Positions 50,221-60,420 are shown, counted from the stretch's first letter. The stretch is 64,000 nucleotides of DNA from Methylotenera sp. G11 (GCF_000799735.1 NZ_JUHH01000001.1:992001-1056000), one strand, 5' to 3'. Numbers and translations: made by a program. Notes: generated by a model not told the origin, from the letters alone.

Positions 50221-52107
50221 ATGTCACCCCCCTCTGGCAATAAAACAAAGCTCTCAGCACTTACGCTCGCCGCGCTGGGCGTAGTCTTCGGCGATATCGG
50301 CACTAGCCCGCTGTACACCATCAAAGAAGTATTTTCCGTGGGTATGCATCCGGTTCCCCTCACCGAAGCCAATATGTTCGGCATTCTGTCGCTGATCGTA
50401 TGGGCGCTGATCATGGTGGTATCCATCAAATACGTCGCGTTCATCATGCGCGCCGATAACCGCGGCGAAGGCGGCATTATGGCGCTGCTTGCGCTGGCAA
50501 GCCGCAGCTCGGCTGACGACAGCGAGAAAAAGCAGCGCATCATCATGCTGCTGGGCATTTTAGGTGCCTGCATGTTTTATGCAGATGGCATGATCACTCC
50601 TGCCATTTCAGTATTATCCGCCATTGAAGGCCTGGAACTTGCAGCACCGGTGCTGCACCCGCTCATCCTGCCCATCACGCTGCTTGTCCTGTTCGTGCTG
50701 TTCTGGGCGCAAAGCAAAGGCACTGCGACAGTAGGCGCGCTATTCGGCCCGATCATGCTGCTGTGGTTCGGTACGCTGGGCGTATTAGGCCTGCTGGAGG
50801 TTTTGAACTATCCGGTCATCCTGAATGCGCTCAATCCGCTTTATGCAATCGCTTTCTTTGAAACCAGCCCATGGATTGCATTTGTGGCACTGGGTGCAGT
50901 CGTGCTGGCGGTGACCGGCGCAGAAGCCTTATATGCCGACATGGGTCACTTCGGCAGGTTTCCTATCCGCCTCGCATGGTTCGGTTTCGTATTACCGGCA
51001 CTGATACTCAACTATTTTGGCCAGGGCGCCCTGGTGCTGCAGCACCCGGAATCGGTAAAAAACCCGTTTTACCTGCTCGCACCGGACTGGATGCTGTTCC
51101 CGATGATCATACTGGCTACCTTAGCCGCTGTCATTGCATCGCAGGCCGTAATCACCGGGGCGTTCTCGGTTTCACGTCAGGCGCTGCAGCTAGGCTACCT
51201 GCCGCGCATGCACGTTGAACACACCTCGGAAAGCCATCAGGGGCAGGTATACATGCCACGTGTAAACTGGGGGCTGATGCTCGCAGTGATGACACTGGTG
51301 ATCGGCTTCCAGTCTTCAGGAGACCTGGCGGCAGCTTACGGGATTGCCGTAACAGGCGACATGGTAATCACCACATTGCTGGCCGGCATCGTGTTCCACT
51401 ACCTGTGGGGCTGGAGCAAGGCGCGCACCATCAGCCTGGTAGTGTTGTTCCTGACCATAGATTTAGCCTTCTTTACCGCCAATATACTTAAAATCCCGGA
51501 CGGCGGCTGGGTGCCGCTAGTGATCGGCATCATTATTTTCACACTGATGCTGACCTGGAAAACCGGCCGCACCATTCTCTACGCCCATCTCAAGAACGAA
51601 GCAATGGCACTGGAGCCATTCATTGAAGCAGTAGGGGCGCATCCGCCTACCCGCGTTGCCGGCAACGCCATATTCATGACGCCGAACCCGGACGGCGTGC
51701 CGCATGCCATGCTGCACAACCTTAAACATAACAAGGTGCTGCATGAAAAAGTGGTGCTGCTTACAGTCAAGTTCCTCGATATCCCCCATGCGCCGATTGA
51801 AGACCGCGTAGAGGTGGGTGCGCTTGGCCATGAATTCTATAAAGTATCGGTACTTTACGGCTTTAAAGATGAACCGGATCTGCCAAGAGACCTCAAGCTT
51901 TGCGCTGGTAAAGGGCTGGAGCTGGATGAAATGAGCAACTCGTATTTCATCGGCAAAGAAAACCTGATTGCAAACAGAAACCCAGGCATGGCGTTCTGGC
52001 GTAAAAAGATTTTTACCGGCTTGTTCAGGAGCGCAGAAACGATTACCAACCAGTTTCAATTGCCGCCAAACCGCGTAGTGGAACTTGGTGCACAAGTATC
52101 ATTCTAA
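50221..52107 (+). CDS. kup: Kup-type low-affinity potassium transporter
   Basis: A 628-residue K+/H+ symporter with about 12 helices and a cytoplasmic C-terminus. GVVFGDIGTSPLYTIKEVF is the signature near the N-terminus; YADGMITPAISVLSAIEGL and GAEALYADMGHFG follow. E. coli Kup is 622 residues. It stands alone with a 116-base upstream gap and no recognisable K+ riboswitch. Confidence 0.95.
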   Translation: MSPPSGNKTKLSALTLAALGVVFGDIGTSPLYTIKEVFSVGMHPVPLTEANMFGILSLIVWALIMVVSIKYVAFIMRADNRGEGGIMALLALASRSSADDSEKKQRIIMLLGILGACMFYADGMITPAISVLSAIEGLELAAPVLHPLILPITLLVLFVLFWAQSKGTATVGALFGPIMLLWFGTLGVLGLLEVLNYPVILNALNPLYAIAFFETSPWIAFVALGAVVLAVTGAEALYADMGHFGRFPIRLAWFGFVLPALILNYFGQGALVLQHPESVKNPFYLLAPDWMLFPMIILATLAAVIASQAVITGAFSVSRQALQLGYLPRMHVEHTSESHQGQVYMPRVNWGLMLAVMTLVIGFQSSGDLAAAYGIAVTGDMVITTLLAGIVFHYLWGWSKARTISLVVLFLTIDLAFFTANILKIPDGGWVPLVIGIIIFTLMLTWKTGRTILYAHLKNEAMALEPFIEAVGAHPPTRVAGNAIFMTPNPDGVPHAMLHNLKHNKVLHEKVVLLTVKFLDIPHAPIEDRVEVGALGHEFYKVSVLYGFKDEPDLPRDLKLCAGKGLELDEMSNSYFIGKENLIANRNPGMAFWRKKIFTGLFRSAETITNQFQLPPNRVVELGAQVSF

Positions 52108-52148
52108 AAAACTGTAGAGAGTACTTTAAAACTGATTTGAGAATCCCT

Positions 52149-52178
52149 TACGATCGAGATCAACCGATCTTGATCGTA
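52149..52178. promoter_or_regulatory. Inverted repeat before the M48 peptidase gene
   Basis: TACGATCGAGATC and GATCTTGATCGTA are complementary at 12 of 13 positions with a 4-base AACC loop. No T run follows. It could be a leader hairpin or a binding site; it begins 41 bases after kup and ends 38 bases before the gene. Confidence 0.55.
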
Positions 52179-52216
52179 GAACGTTAGACTTCTGTTCACT
52201 CATACGGAGTATAAAA

Positions 52217-53056
52217 ATGAAAACAATATTCTCATTCAAGAAAATCACCCTGGCGGCCATACTGGCAACACAGATCAGCAGTTGCGCCACCACCACCAAC
52301 GACAGCGTAGCAGGCGTCAAACGCTCGCAGTTCATGCTTCTGCCCGCCTCTTACGTGACCGATATGTCAAGCCAGGCTTACGCCCAGACCCTGACCACCG
52401 CCCAGCAGAAACAGGCGCTGAATGCAGACAAGACAGAGCTTGACCGCGTGCGTAAAATCTCCAACAGACTCATCAGCAAAGTGGGCGTTTTCAGAGCCGA
52501 TGCCACCAAATGGAACTGGGAAGTCAACGTAGAGAAGAATGACCAGCTCAATGCCTACTGCATGCCTGGCGGCAAAATCATGGTGTATTCCGGCTTGATA
52601 GAAAAACTCAAGGCGACAGACGATGAACTGGCGGCTGTCATCGGGCACGAAATCGCCCACGCCCTGCGCGAACATGGCCGCGAACGCATGTCACAGGCTT
52701 ATGTACAGCAATTCGGCCTGCAAGCGCTGGGGGCCGTCATTTCAAAAGGCACAAGTACGGCGGTAGGTAATGCATCGGTTCAGGCGGCCGGCATGGGCTC
52801 GCAGCTGTTTTTCGCATTGCCGAACAGCCGCGAACAGGAACGTGAATCAGACAGAATCGGCCTTGAACTCGCCGCACGCGCGGGTTACAACCCGGATGCC
52901 GCGGTAAGCCTGTGGCAGAAGATGGAAGCACAGGGCGGCTCTAAACCGCCGGAGTTCCTGAGCACCCACCCCGCCAGTGAAAATCGCATCGCCGAATTAC
53001 GTGCATTAAGCCCTAAAGTCAGGCCACTGTATGAGGCGGCAAAAGCCGGCAAATAA
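52217..53056 (+). CDS. M48 family periplasmic metallopeptidase, lipoprotein
   Basis: A 279-residue lipoprotein; SSC with Cys24 is the lipobox. VIGHEIAHALREHGRERMS holds the HExxH zinc motif (~residue 144), and REQERESDRIGLELAARAGYNP gives the downstream Glu ligand. FLSTHPASENRIAEL is the Loi/YcaL-like tail. It should degrade misfolded outer-membrane proteins. A strong ribosome site (ACGGAG) precedes the ATG. Confidence 0.92.
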   Translation: MKTIFSFKKITLAAILATQISSCATTTNDSVAGVKRSQFMLLPASYVTDMSSQAYAQTLTTAQQKQALNADKTELDRVRKISNRLISKVGVFRADATKWNWEVNVEKNDQLNAYCMPGGKIMVYSGLIEKLKATDDELAAVIGHEIAHALREHGRERMSQAYVQQFGLQALGAVISKGTSTAVGNASVQAAGMGSQLFFALPNSREQERESDRIGLELAARAGYNPDAAVSLWQKMEAQGGSKPPEFLSTHPASENRIAELRALSPKVRPLYEAAKAGK

Positions 53057-53221
53057 GCAATCCGGCACATACGCAGGCTGAATTCATCAAAGCGCATGGC
53101 AGTAATGCCGTGCGCTTTATTTTTGATGCTTTATTTTTGGGCGATAGCGCTGTTTGAGTTAAAATAACGGATTATTGAATTTAACCAATTACCAACTCAA
53201 TTTTAAGTAGAGACTTTTACT

Positions 53222-54049
53222 ATGGATCCACGTCAAAGCATTATCGAAGCCGCGTTTGAAGACCGCGCAAACATCAACCCAACTAACGCATCAGCAGAAA
53301 TCAAATCAACGGTAGCCTCAGTGCTGGCGGATCTGGACAGCGGCAAACTGCGCGTTGCCAGCCGCATTGGCGATACGCAGCAATGGGAAACGCACCAATG
53401 GCTGAAAAAAGCGGTGTTACTGTCATTCCGTCTGGAAGACAATGTGCTGATGGACGACGGCGTGACTAAATACTTTGATAAAGTACCGCCAAAATTCGCC
53501 AACTATACTGAAGAAGACTTCAAAGCCGGCGGTTTCCGCGTGGTGCCAAACGCTATCGTGCGCCGCGGTTCATTCATCGGCAAAAACGCAGTGCTGATGC
53601 CTTCATATGTCAACATCGGCGCTAACGTGGGCGAAGGCACCATGGTAGATACTTGGGCAACGGTTGGTTCATGCGCACAAATCGGCAAGAACGTGCACTT
53701 GAGCGGCGGCGTAGGTATCGGCGGCGTGCTGGAACCAGTACAGGCTGGCCCTACCATCATCGGTGACAACTGCTTCATCGGCGCGCGTTCTGAAGTGGTT
53801 GAAGGTGTAGTGGTTGAAGACAACTGTGTGATTTCCATGGGCGTTTACATTGGCCAATCCACCAAAATCTACGACCGTGAAACCGGTGAGGTATTCTACG
53901 GCCGCGTACCTGCCGGCTCAGTGGTGGTTTCCGGCAACCTGCCATCTAAAGACGGCAGCTACAGCCTGTACTGCGCTGTGATCGTGAAAAAGGTAGATGC
54001 TAAAACTTTAGGCAAAGTAGGTATCAACGAACTATTACGTGGCATCTAA
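53222..54049 (+). CDS. dapD: 2,3,4,5-tetrahydropyridine-2,6-dicarboxylate N-succinyltransferase
   Basis: Succinyl-CoA-dependent step of lysine and DAP synthesis. A 275-residue left-handed beta-helix protein. The N-terminal helical domain is ~1-105 and the hexapeptide repeats follow ([50 protein letters not shown]). Length matches E. coli (274). dapE follows two genes on, so the succinylase route is complete at these steps. Confidence 0.97.
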   Translation: MDPRQSIIEAAFEDRANINPTNASAEIKSTVASVLADLDSGKLRVASRIGDTQQWETHQWLKKAVLLSFRLEDNVLMDDGVTKYFDKVPPKFANYTEEDFKAGGFRVVPNAIVRRGSFIGKNAVLMPSYVNIGANVGEGTMVDTWATVGSCAQIGKNVHLSGGVGIGGVLEPVQAGPTIIGDNCFIGARSEVVEGVVVEDNCVISMGVYIGQSTKIYDRETGEVFYGRVPAGSVVVSGNLPSKDGSYSLYCAVIVKKVDAKTLGKVGINELLRGI

Positions 54050-54173
54050 AATGAACCTACTGCGCTTGACAATACTTTGTCGGTTTCACTGTGCGACTCC
54101 TCGCCGTACTATTTGTACGGTCTCGTCGTTGCTCGCTCACCTTCGCGTCTTGTCTGCGCTCGCTACGGTTCAT
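54050..54173. repeat. Hairpin-rich intergenic repeat
   Basis: The ends ATGAACC (54050-54056) and GGTTCAT (54167-54173) are inverted. Inside are GACAA/TTGTC, CCGTAC-TATTT-GTACGG and GCGAC/GTCG-type hairpins. It fills most of the dapD-yffB gap, has no reading frame and looks like a structured interspersed repeat. Confidence 0.65.
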
Positions 54174-54185
54174 AAGGGTTAGAAT

Positions 54186-54536
54186 ATGAAGCTCTATGGC
54201 ATCCCTAACTGCAACACCGTTAAAAAAGCCCGCGACTGGCTGGATGCCAATCATATCACTTACGAATTTCACGACTTCAAAAAACAGGGAATCGACGAAG
54301 CCACCATCAACAACTGGCTGACGCAACATCCCTGGGAAAAACTCATCAACCGTGCCGGGCTCACCTGGCGCGGTCTGGATGAAGCAACAAAATCCGGCAT
54401 TACCGACAATGCGTCTGCAACAGCTTTAATGCAGGCAAAAACCTCAGTGATTAAACGCCCCATTCTTGAAAAAGACCAACAAATACTTGCGCTGGGCTTT
54501 AGTGAGAGTGACTACCAGCGTCTTCTTACTCAATAG
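54186..54536 (+). CDS. yffB: ArsC/Spx family protein YffB
   Basis: A 116-residue thioredoxin-fold protein with KLYGIPNCNTVKKARDWLD; its single active Cys resembles glutaredoxin-like arsenate reductases. VIKRPILEK is the usual C-terminal anion loop. E. coli yffB stands directly before dapE, as here. Its arsenate reductase activity is doubtful; a glutathione-dependent thiol role is suggested for the family. Confidence 0.9.
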   Translation: MKLYGIPNCNTVKKARDWLDANHITYEFHDFKKQGIDEATINNWLTQHPWEKLINRAGLTWRGLDEATKSGITDNASATALMQAKTSVIKRPILEKDQQILALGFSESDYQRLLTQ

Positions 54537-54540
54537 ATCC

Positions 54541-54570
54541 TATCCGTGTGTATCTGTGTTCATCTGTGGC
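54541..54570. repeat. Solo decamer-repeat arm upstream of dapE
   Basis: Three 10-base units in a row: TATCCGTGTG, TATCTGTGTT, CATCTGTGGC. They match the right arm of the copy at 9231-9383. They end 10 bases before the dapE ATG and occupy the place of a ribosome site, which is otherwise not seen. Confidence 0.8.
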
Positions 54571-54577
54571 CAATTAA

Positions 54578-55724
<1,147 letters not shown>

Positions 55725-55726
<2 letters not shown>

Positions 55727-56173
55727 CCGCCGATTAACGCCGATGCACGCCGATAAAAACAAAATCCTCCTTGATGAAATCAGCCAGAAAATCATTGGGT
55801 GTGCCTACAAAGTCAGTAATTCACTAGGCAATGGGTTTGTAGAAAAAGTTTATGAAAATGCTTTATGCATTGATCTTATAAACGCAGGGTTAGAATTAAA
55901 GCAGCAGCAAAATCTGCATGTTTTATATCAAAACATTATAGTCGGCGATTTTACTGCTGACATTATCGTGAATAACTTAATTATTGTTGAACTTAAGGCA
56001 TGCAAGGGACTAGATACAGTTCACCAAGCACAATGCATGAATTATCTTAAGGCTACAAACTTGTCTGTTTGTTTACTGATTAACTTTGGCAATCCGAAAG
56101 TAGAGATCAGACGCATAGTCAATCAATTCTAATATCAGTTTTTATCGGCGTTCATCGGCGTTTATCGGCGGTT
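55725..56173 (+). mobile_element. Candidate mobile unit: GxxExxY nuclease gene inside 36-base inverted repeats
   Basis: The left repeat (55725-55760) and the complement of the right repeat (56138-56173) agree at 34 of 36 positions. Each contains three 10-base units (CGCCGATTA, ACGCCGATGC, ACGCCGATAA type). The only gene inside is a GxxExxY protein, whose start codon lies in the left repeat. The unit sits directly at the dapE stop. No target duplication is clear. The same arms without a gene occur at 47290-47378. Confidence 0.65.
55743..56132 (+). CDS. GxxExxY protein, PD-(D/E)XK nuclease superfamily
   Basis: A 129-residue protein with LGNGFVEKVYENAL (the GxxExxY motif), GDFTADIIVNNLIIVELKAC (Asp then ExK, the PD-(D/E)XK core, about residues 74-93) and AQCMNYLKATNLSVCLLINFG. 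This family is predicted to be a nuclease; its cellular role is unknown. The first residues (MHADKN) are encoded by the repeat arm. It lies between dapE and prmB in a lysine/ribosome gene run that needs no nuclease, and it is more AT-rich than its neighbours. It is probably carried by the repeat unit. Confidence 0.9.
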   Translation: MHADKNKILLDEISQKIIGCAYKVSNSLGNGFVEKVYENALCIDLINAGLELKQQQNLHVLYQNIIVGDFTADIIVNNLIIVELKACKGLDTVHQAQCMNYLKATNLSVCLLINFGNPKVEIRRIVNQF

Positions 56174-56234
56174 TAAATTGAAATTTAGTTTAAACTCTCA
56201 AATTCTGTAAAGCGCTTATGCGGCTAATAAATAT

Positions 56235-57134
56235 ATGACATCAATCACACAAGAACTTCTCACCATCCGCGACTGGCTGCGCTACGCTGTAAGCCGCTTT
56301 GAAAATTCAGACATTTTTTACGGTCACGGCACAGACAATGCCTATGATGAAGCGGTATGGCTCATCATGAGTGGTTTGCACCTGCCGCACGACACTCTGA
56401 ATAACTTCCTGGATGCTCGCCTGACGACGGAAGAACGCACCAAGCTTGCAGGCTTTATTGAAAAGCGTATCAGCAATCACACGCCAACGGCTTATTTGCT
56501 GAATGAATCATGGCTACAAGGCTACAAATTCTTTGTGGATGAACGTGTGCTGATTCCACGTTCTTTCATCGCCGAACTGCTGGTCAACGATGGCCTGCAA
56601 CCGTGGATTGAATACCCTGAGCTGGTAAATAGTGCAGCGGATATCTGTACCGGCAGCGGCTGTTTAGGCGTTTTGCTAGCAGACGCTTACCCTGACGCTG
56701 AGATTGATGTCATTGATATTTCACCGGATGCAATCGATGTGTGCAACATCAATATCGCCAATTACGGTTTGCAGGATCGCGTTCACGCCATCAAGTCCGA
56801 TATGTTCAGCGCACTGAAAGGCAAGCAGTACGACTTAATCATCAGCAACCCGCCCTATGTAGACGCACCATCCATGGCGGAACTACCTGCCGAATACCGC
56901 AACGAACCGCAGCTGGCACTGGGCAGCGGTACGGCAGGGCTGGATCATACGCATACCATTTTACGTGAAGCAGCAAACTATTTAACCGATGACGGGATAT
57001 TAGTGGTTGAAATCGGCCACAACCGTGACGCACTCATTGAAGCCTACCCCGAGCTGCCATTTACCTGGCTGGAAGTTTCATCCGGCGATGAGTTTGTATT
57101 TTTGCTCACTAAATCACAACTTATTTCACAATAA
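56235..57134 (+). CDS. prmB: 50S ribosomal protein L3 N5-glutamine methyltransferase
   Basis: A 299-residue class I SAM methyltransferase of the PrmB/HemK type. YDEAVWLIMSGLHLP and LNESWLQGYKFFVDERVLIPRS form the N-terminal helical domain, DICTGSGCLGVLLADAYP is the SAM loop, and IISNPPYVDAPSMAELPAEY is the NPPY Gln-binding motif. The length and PRSFIAELL region point to PrmB rather than PrmC. It starts 60 bases after the repeat arm. Confidence 0.95.
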   Translation: MTSITQELLTIRDWLRYAVSRFENSDIFYGHGTDNAYDEAVWLIMSGLHLPHDTLNNFLDARLTTEERTKLAGFIEKRISNHTPTAYLLNESWLQGYKFFVDERVLIPRSFIAELLVNDGLQPWIEYPELVNSAADICTGSGCLGVLLADAYPDAEIDVIDISPDAIDVCNINIANYGLQDRVHAIKSDMFSALKGKQYDLIISNPPYVDAPSMAELPAEYRNEPQLALGSGTAGLDHTHTILREAANYLTDDGILVVEIGHNRDALIEAYPELPFTWLEVSSGDEFVFLLTKSQLISQ

Positions 57135-57162
57135 TTCACCACTTATTTAGGCACCCCACACT

Positions 57163-58332
57163 TTGAACACTACCACTGGGAACGCCACCCAAACAACGCC
57201 TGAAACTATCAGCTGGCTTGAGGCCGGCAAAACCAAAACCGCTAACTGGCACTCGGAAAACGAAACGCCGGCACCTAAGCGCGTAAAAATTGCTGATGAC
57301 ACCATTAAAGCAGACGTCGCGCATAAACTATTCTGCGAAGGCACTGCCCTGCTGTGGCGCGGCGACTTTCAAAACGCCAAGCTGCTGATGCAAGCCATCA
57401 CGCGCCGCATAGACCGTCCGGGCAAAAAGCCTAAAAAGGCACCTGAAAACATCACTGAAGCATTCCATCAGCATCGTCAGGCACAGTCGCACAAGGCGCA
57501 CATTCTGGGCATGCTGTTGATTGAAATCAGCGTAGGCTATCATGTAAACCTGCGTCGTGCACCGGACATAAAAGCAGCTTGCGAGCATGCCTATGGCAAA
57601 ACGGCTCAATCATTTGTAGTTTCATTGCGCGAACTTTTGGGCTTGATCGGCGCTTACGAATGGAGCAAAAACGGCGTAAAAATCCCTGCCATCAACGGCA
57701 AAATCTACCCGAGCTACGGCGTGTTTTCACCGATTCGCGGTGAGTACCTGAACTTGGTAGACACTGCACCGCTGCCTGTGCCATGCCAGCTGGCTTTTGA
57801 TATCGGTACCGGTACCGGCGTGCTGGCAGCAATTCTGGCGCATCGCGGCATCAAGAAAATTATCGCCACCGACAACTCACAGCGCGCGCTTGAATGCACA
57901 CAGAAAAACATCAACCAGTTGGATATGAAAAATGCAGTGACCGTGGTCAATGCTGACTTATTCCCGGGTGAAGAAAATGGCAAAGCGGACTTGATTGTCT
58001 GCAACCCGCCATGGCTGCCGGCACGCCCAAGCTCAGTGCTGGAATCTGCCGTTTACGACGACGGCAGCAAAATGCTGAAAGGCTATCTGAACGGACTGAA
58101 AGCACATCTAAGCGATACCGGCGAAGGCTGGCTGATCCTGTCCGACTTTGCGGAACATTTAGGCTTAAGAACACGTGAACAACTGCAAAGCTGGATTGAT
58201 GCCGCAGGCCTGAAAGTGATTGATAGAATCGACACCAAAGCCACGCATCAGAAAACATTGGATGCCAGCGATCCACTGCATGCGGCTAGAAAAGCGGAAG
58301 TGACATCGTTGTGGCGCTTGGGTAAGGCTTAA
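57163..58332 (+). CDS. Class I SAM-dependent methyltransferase, substrate unknown
   Basis: A 389-residue protein. The first ~200 residues form a helical region without a recognised motif (KLFCEGTALLWRGDFQNAKLLMQAITRR). The C-terminal part has AFDIGTGTGVLAAILAHRG (SAM loop, ~210-228) and ICNPPWLPARPSSVLE-type VCNPPWLPARPSSVLESA, an NPPW motif of N-methyltransferases acting on Gln or a base. It starts with a TTG after prmB (28-base gap). It may modify a ribosomal or RNA target. Confidence 0.85.
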   Translation: MNTTTGNATQTTPETISWLEAGKTKTANWHSENETPAPKRVKIADDTIKADVAHKLFCEGTALLWRGDFQNAKLLMQAITRRIDRPGKKPKKAPENITEAFHQHRQAQSHKAHILGMLLIEISVGYHVNLRRAPDIKAACEHAYGKTAQSFVVSLRELLGLIGAYEWSKNGVKIPAINGKIYPSYGVFSPIRGEYLNLVDTAPLPVPCQLAFDIGTGTGVLAAILAHRGIKKIIATDNSQRALECTQKNINQLDMKNAVTVVNADLFPGEENGKADLIVCNPPWLPARPSSVLESAVYDDGSKMLKGYLNGLKAHLSDTGEGWLILSDFAEHLGLRTREQLQSWIDAAGLKVIDRIDTKATHQKTLDASDPLHAARKAEVTSLWRLGKA

Positions 58333-58445
58333 ACACAGCAAGCCCCAAAAAGCTCTGGATTGCCGCGTCGCTATGACAGCACTTGGCGTTACTGTAAAAA
58401 TATCCGTTTTAGTGAAAAAGATAAAACTTCTGGAGGTTTTCTTAT

Positions 58446-58573
58446 CCCCTGCTACCGCGCCTAAGTTATTTCAAAAAGGTGGGGGATTTCAGCGAGGACT
58501 GTCTGAGGGCTTTAGCCCGAGTTCCGCAGCTGCCCAGCTTATTGGGATAACTTAGGAAAAAAGCGGTAGGGGG
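58446..58573. repeat. Palindromic MITE-like repeat
   Basis: TACCGC (58453) plus CCTAAGTTAT (58460-58469) pair with ATAACTTAGG (58547-58556) plus GCGGTA (58563), flanked by C and G runs. A small inner hairpin GGGCT/AGCCC lies at 58507. It is unrelated in sequence to the decamer family. Confidence 0.72.
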
Positions 58574-58587
58574 TGTCGTTTACTTTG

Positions 58588-58651
58588 GTTACTTTCTTTT
58601 GGACAAGCAAAAGAAAGTAACTCGCAAGTCGCGCGAGAGCGACATCTCTCG
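58588..58651 (-). terminator. Two hairpins after rluB
   Basis: GCGAGAG/CTCTCGC (58632-58651) lies right after the rluB stop. GTTACTTTCTTTTG pairs exactly with CAAAAGAAAGTAAC (58588-58621, 6-base loop). Sequences like the second are frequent intergenic hairpins; either could terminate rluB or its converging neighbour. Confidence 0.6.
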
Positions 58652-59773
58652 CTATCCTCTACCCCTATTCCTATCACTCTTCTTCTGCATCTGCGGCGCA
58701 TTCAAATCACTGGTCTGACGCACACGACGATTGGCAGATTTCCTGGGTGCCGGTTTTTTGGCAGCAGGATTACGTGACTCAGGCTTACCGCGGTGTGGCC
58801 TGCCCTGACCGCCATCATCCGCAGTTGGCGGCGGCCTGTCCAGGGCACTGATACGCTGCTTGCGTACTTTTGGCGTGAATACGGTGGTCGATTTCAGTTT
58901 TTCGCGCTGGGTAAGTTGCCTTAACGGTGCTTTCGGCACTTCCAGCCCGGCCCATTCCAGCAAGCCAACAACTTCTTTTTGCTCGAGCTTGAGCATTTGT
59001 CCGCGTTTAACGCGCGGCGGCAAGTTCACCGGCCCGAAGCGTACGCGCATCAGACGGCTAACCGGCAATTGAAATGCTTCGAATAAACGACGTACTTCAC
59101 GGTTGCGGCCTTCGCGCAGAATGACCTGATACCAGTGATTGGCACCTTCGCCGCCTTGCGGGACAATGCTGTCAAAATTTGCCGGGCCGTCTTCCAGCTC
59201 AATGCCTTCTTTCAGCTGTGCCATCTGGCCTTCGGTCAGTTCGCCGAAAATACGCACGGCATACTCACGCTCCACTTCATAGCGCGGATGCATGAAATGA
59301 TTGGCCAGTTCGCCAGAGGTGGTAAATATCAGCAAGCCGCTGGTGTTCATATCCAGACGGCCGATGGCAATCCATTTACCGTGCTTGATCCTTGGCAGCT
59401 TATCAAACACGCTGGCACGGCCTTCAGGATCGTCCTGGCTGACGATCTCACCTTCGGGCTTATGATAGATCAGCACCTGCGGCAATTCGGCCTCAAACGG
59501 CAACCGCAGCGGGCGGCTATCCAGCCGCACCACATCATGTTCGCTGACCGCCTGCCCGACAGTCGCCACCTGCCCATTCACCGTGACGCGCCCACTGGCG
59601 ATCAGCTCCTCCATGTCGCGGCGCGAGCCTAAACCAGCCAGTGCCAATAGCTTATGCAGCCGCTGCGTGGGCGCTGGCGGCGCACTCGGGTCAGCTTCTA
59701 ATTTTGTAAAATGCGTGGTAGGCCTGCGCACAGGGCGCTGCGGATCTCGTTGTTGCTTGAAGGGACGTGCCAT
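58652..59773 (-). CDS. rluB: 23S rRNA pseudouridine 2605 synthase
   Basis: A 373-residue RluB-family enzyme. An N-terminal S4 domain (~40-95, RLHKLLALAGLGSRRDMEELIASGRV) precedes the catalytic domain with IGRLDMNTSGLLIFT (catalytic Asp). REGRNREVRRLFEAFQLPVSRLMRVRFG is the RNA-binding basic motif. A ~90-residue C-terminal tail rich in K, R and P (PKVRKQR... KKPAPRKSANRR) is disordered. It follows scpB, the usual order in betaproteobacteria. Confidence 0.95.
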   Translation of the reverse strand: MARPFKQQRDPQRPVRRPTTHFTKLEADPSAPPAPTQRLHKLLALAGLGSRRDMEELIASGRVTVNGQVATVGQAVSEHDVVRLDSRPLRLPFEAELPQVLIYHKPEGEIVSQDDPEGRASVFDKLPRIKHGKWIAIGRLDMNTSGLLIFTTSGELANHFMHPRYEVEREYAVRIFGELTEGQMAQLKEGIELEDGPANFDSIVPQGGEGANHWYQVILREGRNREVRRLFEAFQLPVSRLMRVRFGPVNLPPRVKRGQMLKLEQKEVVGLLEWAGLEVPKAPLRQLTQREKLKSTTVFTPKVRKQRISALDRPPPTADDGGQGRPHRGKPESRNPAAKKPAPRKSANRRVRQTSDLNAPQMQKKSDRNRGRG

Positions 59774-59857
59774 ATTGAACTTACTTTAATGATTAAAAAC
59801 GGATTTTACAGCAATTGCTGTATGTGAGCGCTATTTATAACACTCGCTTACAAATGG

Positions 59858-60403
59858 TTAGATCGGGATTTCCTGCTGTGCAAAATCCTCCATCGGCGGC
59901 AGCTGCGAGAGCGACTGTATATTAAGGTCATCCAGAAAGTGCCTGGTTGTGCCGTACAGTGATGGCCTCCCGGGCACTTCACGCTGTCCGACAACGTCGA
60001 TCCAGTCACGTTCCTGCAACTGGCGGATAACATTTGAGTTTACCGCCACGCCGCGGATTTCTTCAATGTCACCGCGCGTCACCGGCTGGCGGTAGGCGAT
60101 AATAGCCAGCGTTTCCATCACTGCACGTGAATACCTTACCTGCCGTTCCGGGGTCAGCCGCGCCAGGAAAACAGCATATTCCTCACGCGCCTGAAAACGA
60201 TAGCCGGATGCGACCTGAACCAGCTCCATGGAGCGCGCGGCCCAATCCTGCTTCAGCTCATCCAGCAGCATGCGCAGGGTCGCCCGCTCCATTTTATCTG
60301 CGAACAACCGCAGCATGTCGTCAAGCGACAGCGGCTCATGCGAGGTAAGCAATGCAGCCTCAAGCACCTTTTTTAGCTCGGCGATGTTGCTGGTTTCACT
60401 CAT
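59858..60403 (-). CDS. scpB: Segregation and condensation protein B
   Basis: A 181-residue protein of two winged-helix domains that binds ScpA and helps SMC condense the chromosome. LKKVLEAALLTSHEPLSLDDMLRLF, YSRAVMETLAIIAYRQPVTRGDIEEIRGV and VGQREVPGRPSLYGTTRHFLDD are all ScpB signatures. It is 17 bases after scpA and before rluB. Confidence 0.95.
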   Translation of the reverse strand: MSETSNIAELKKVLEAALLTSHEPLSLDDMLRLFADKMERATLRMLLDELKQDWAARSMELVQVASGYRFQAREEYAVFLARLTPERQVRYSRAVMETLAIIAYRQPVTRGDIEEIRGVAVNSNVIRQLQERDWIDVVGQREVPGRPSLYGTTRHFLDDLNIQSLSQLPPMEDFAQQEIPI

Positions 60404-60420
60404 GGCTATGCACCAACACC

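Larger units (their letters stand above)
58333..58651. other. 319-base non-coding stretch with hairpin repeats
   Basis: No gene is supported here. It contains the palindrome at 58446-58573 and the hairpins at 58588-58651. A ~60-codon frame over the palindrome is a chance reading. The flanking genes converge, so termination is expected here. Confidence 0.7.

Noticed and set aside
58373-58555. A 60-codon frame in the rluB downstream region
   Set aside because: It reads through a palindromic repeat; composition follows the repeat arms.
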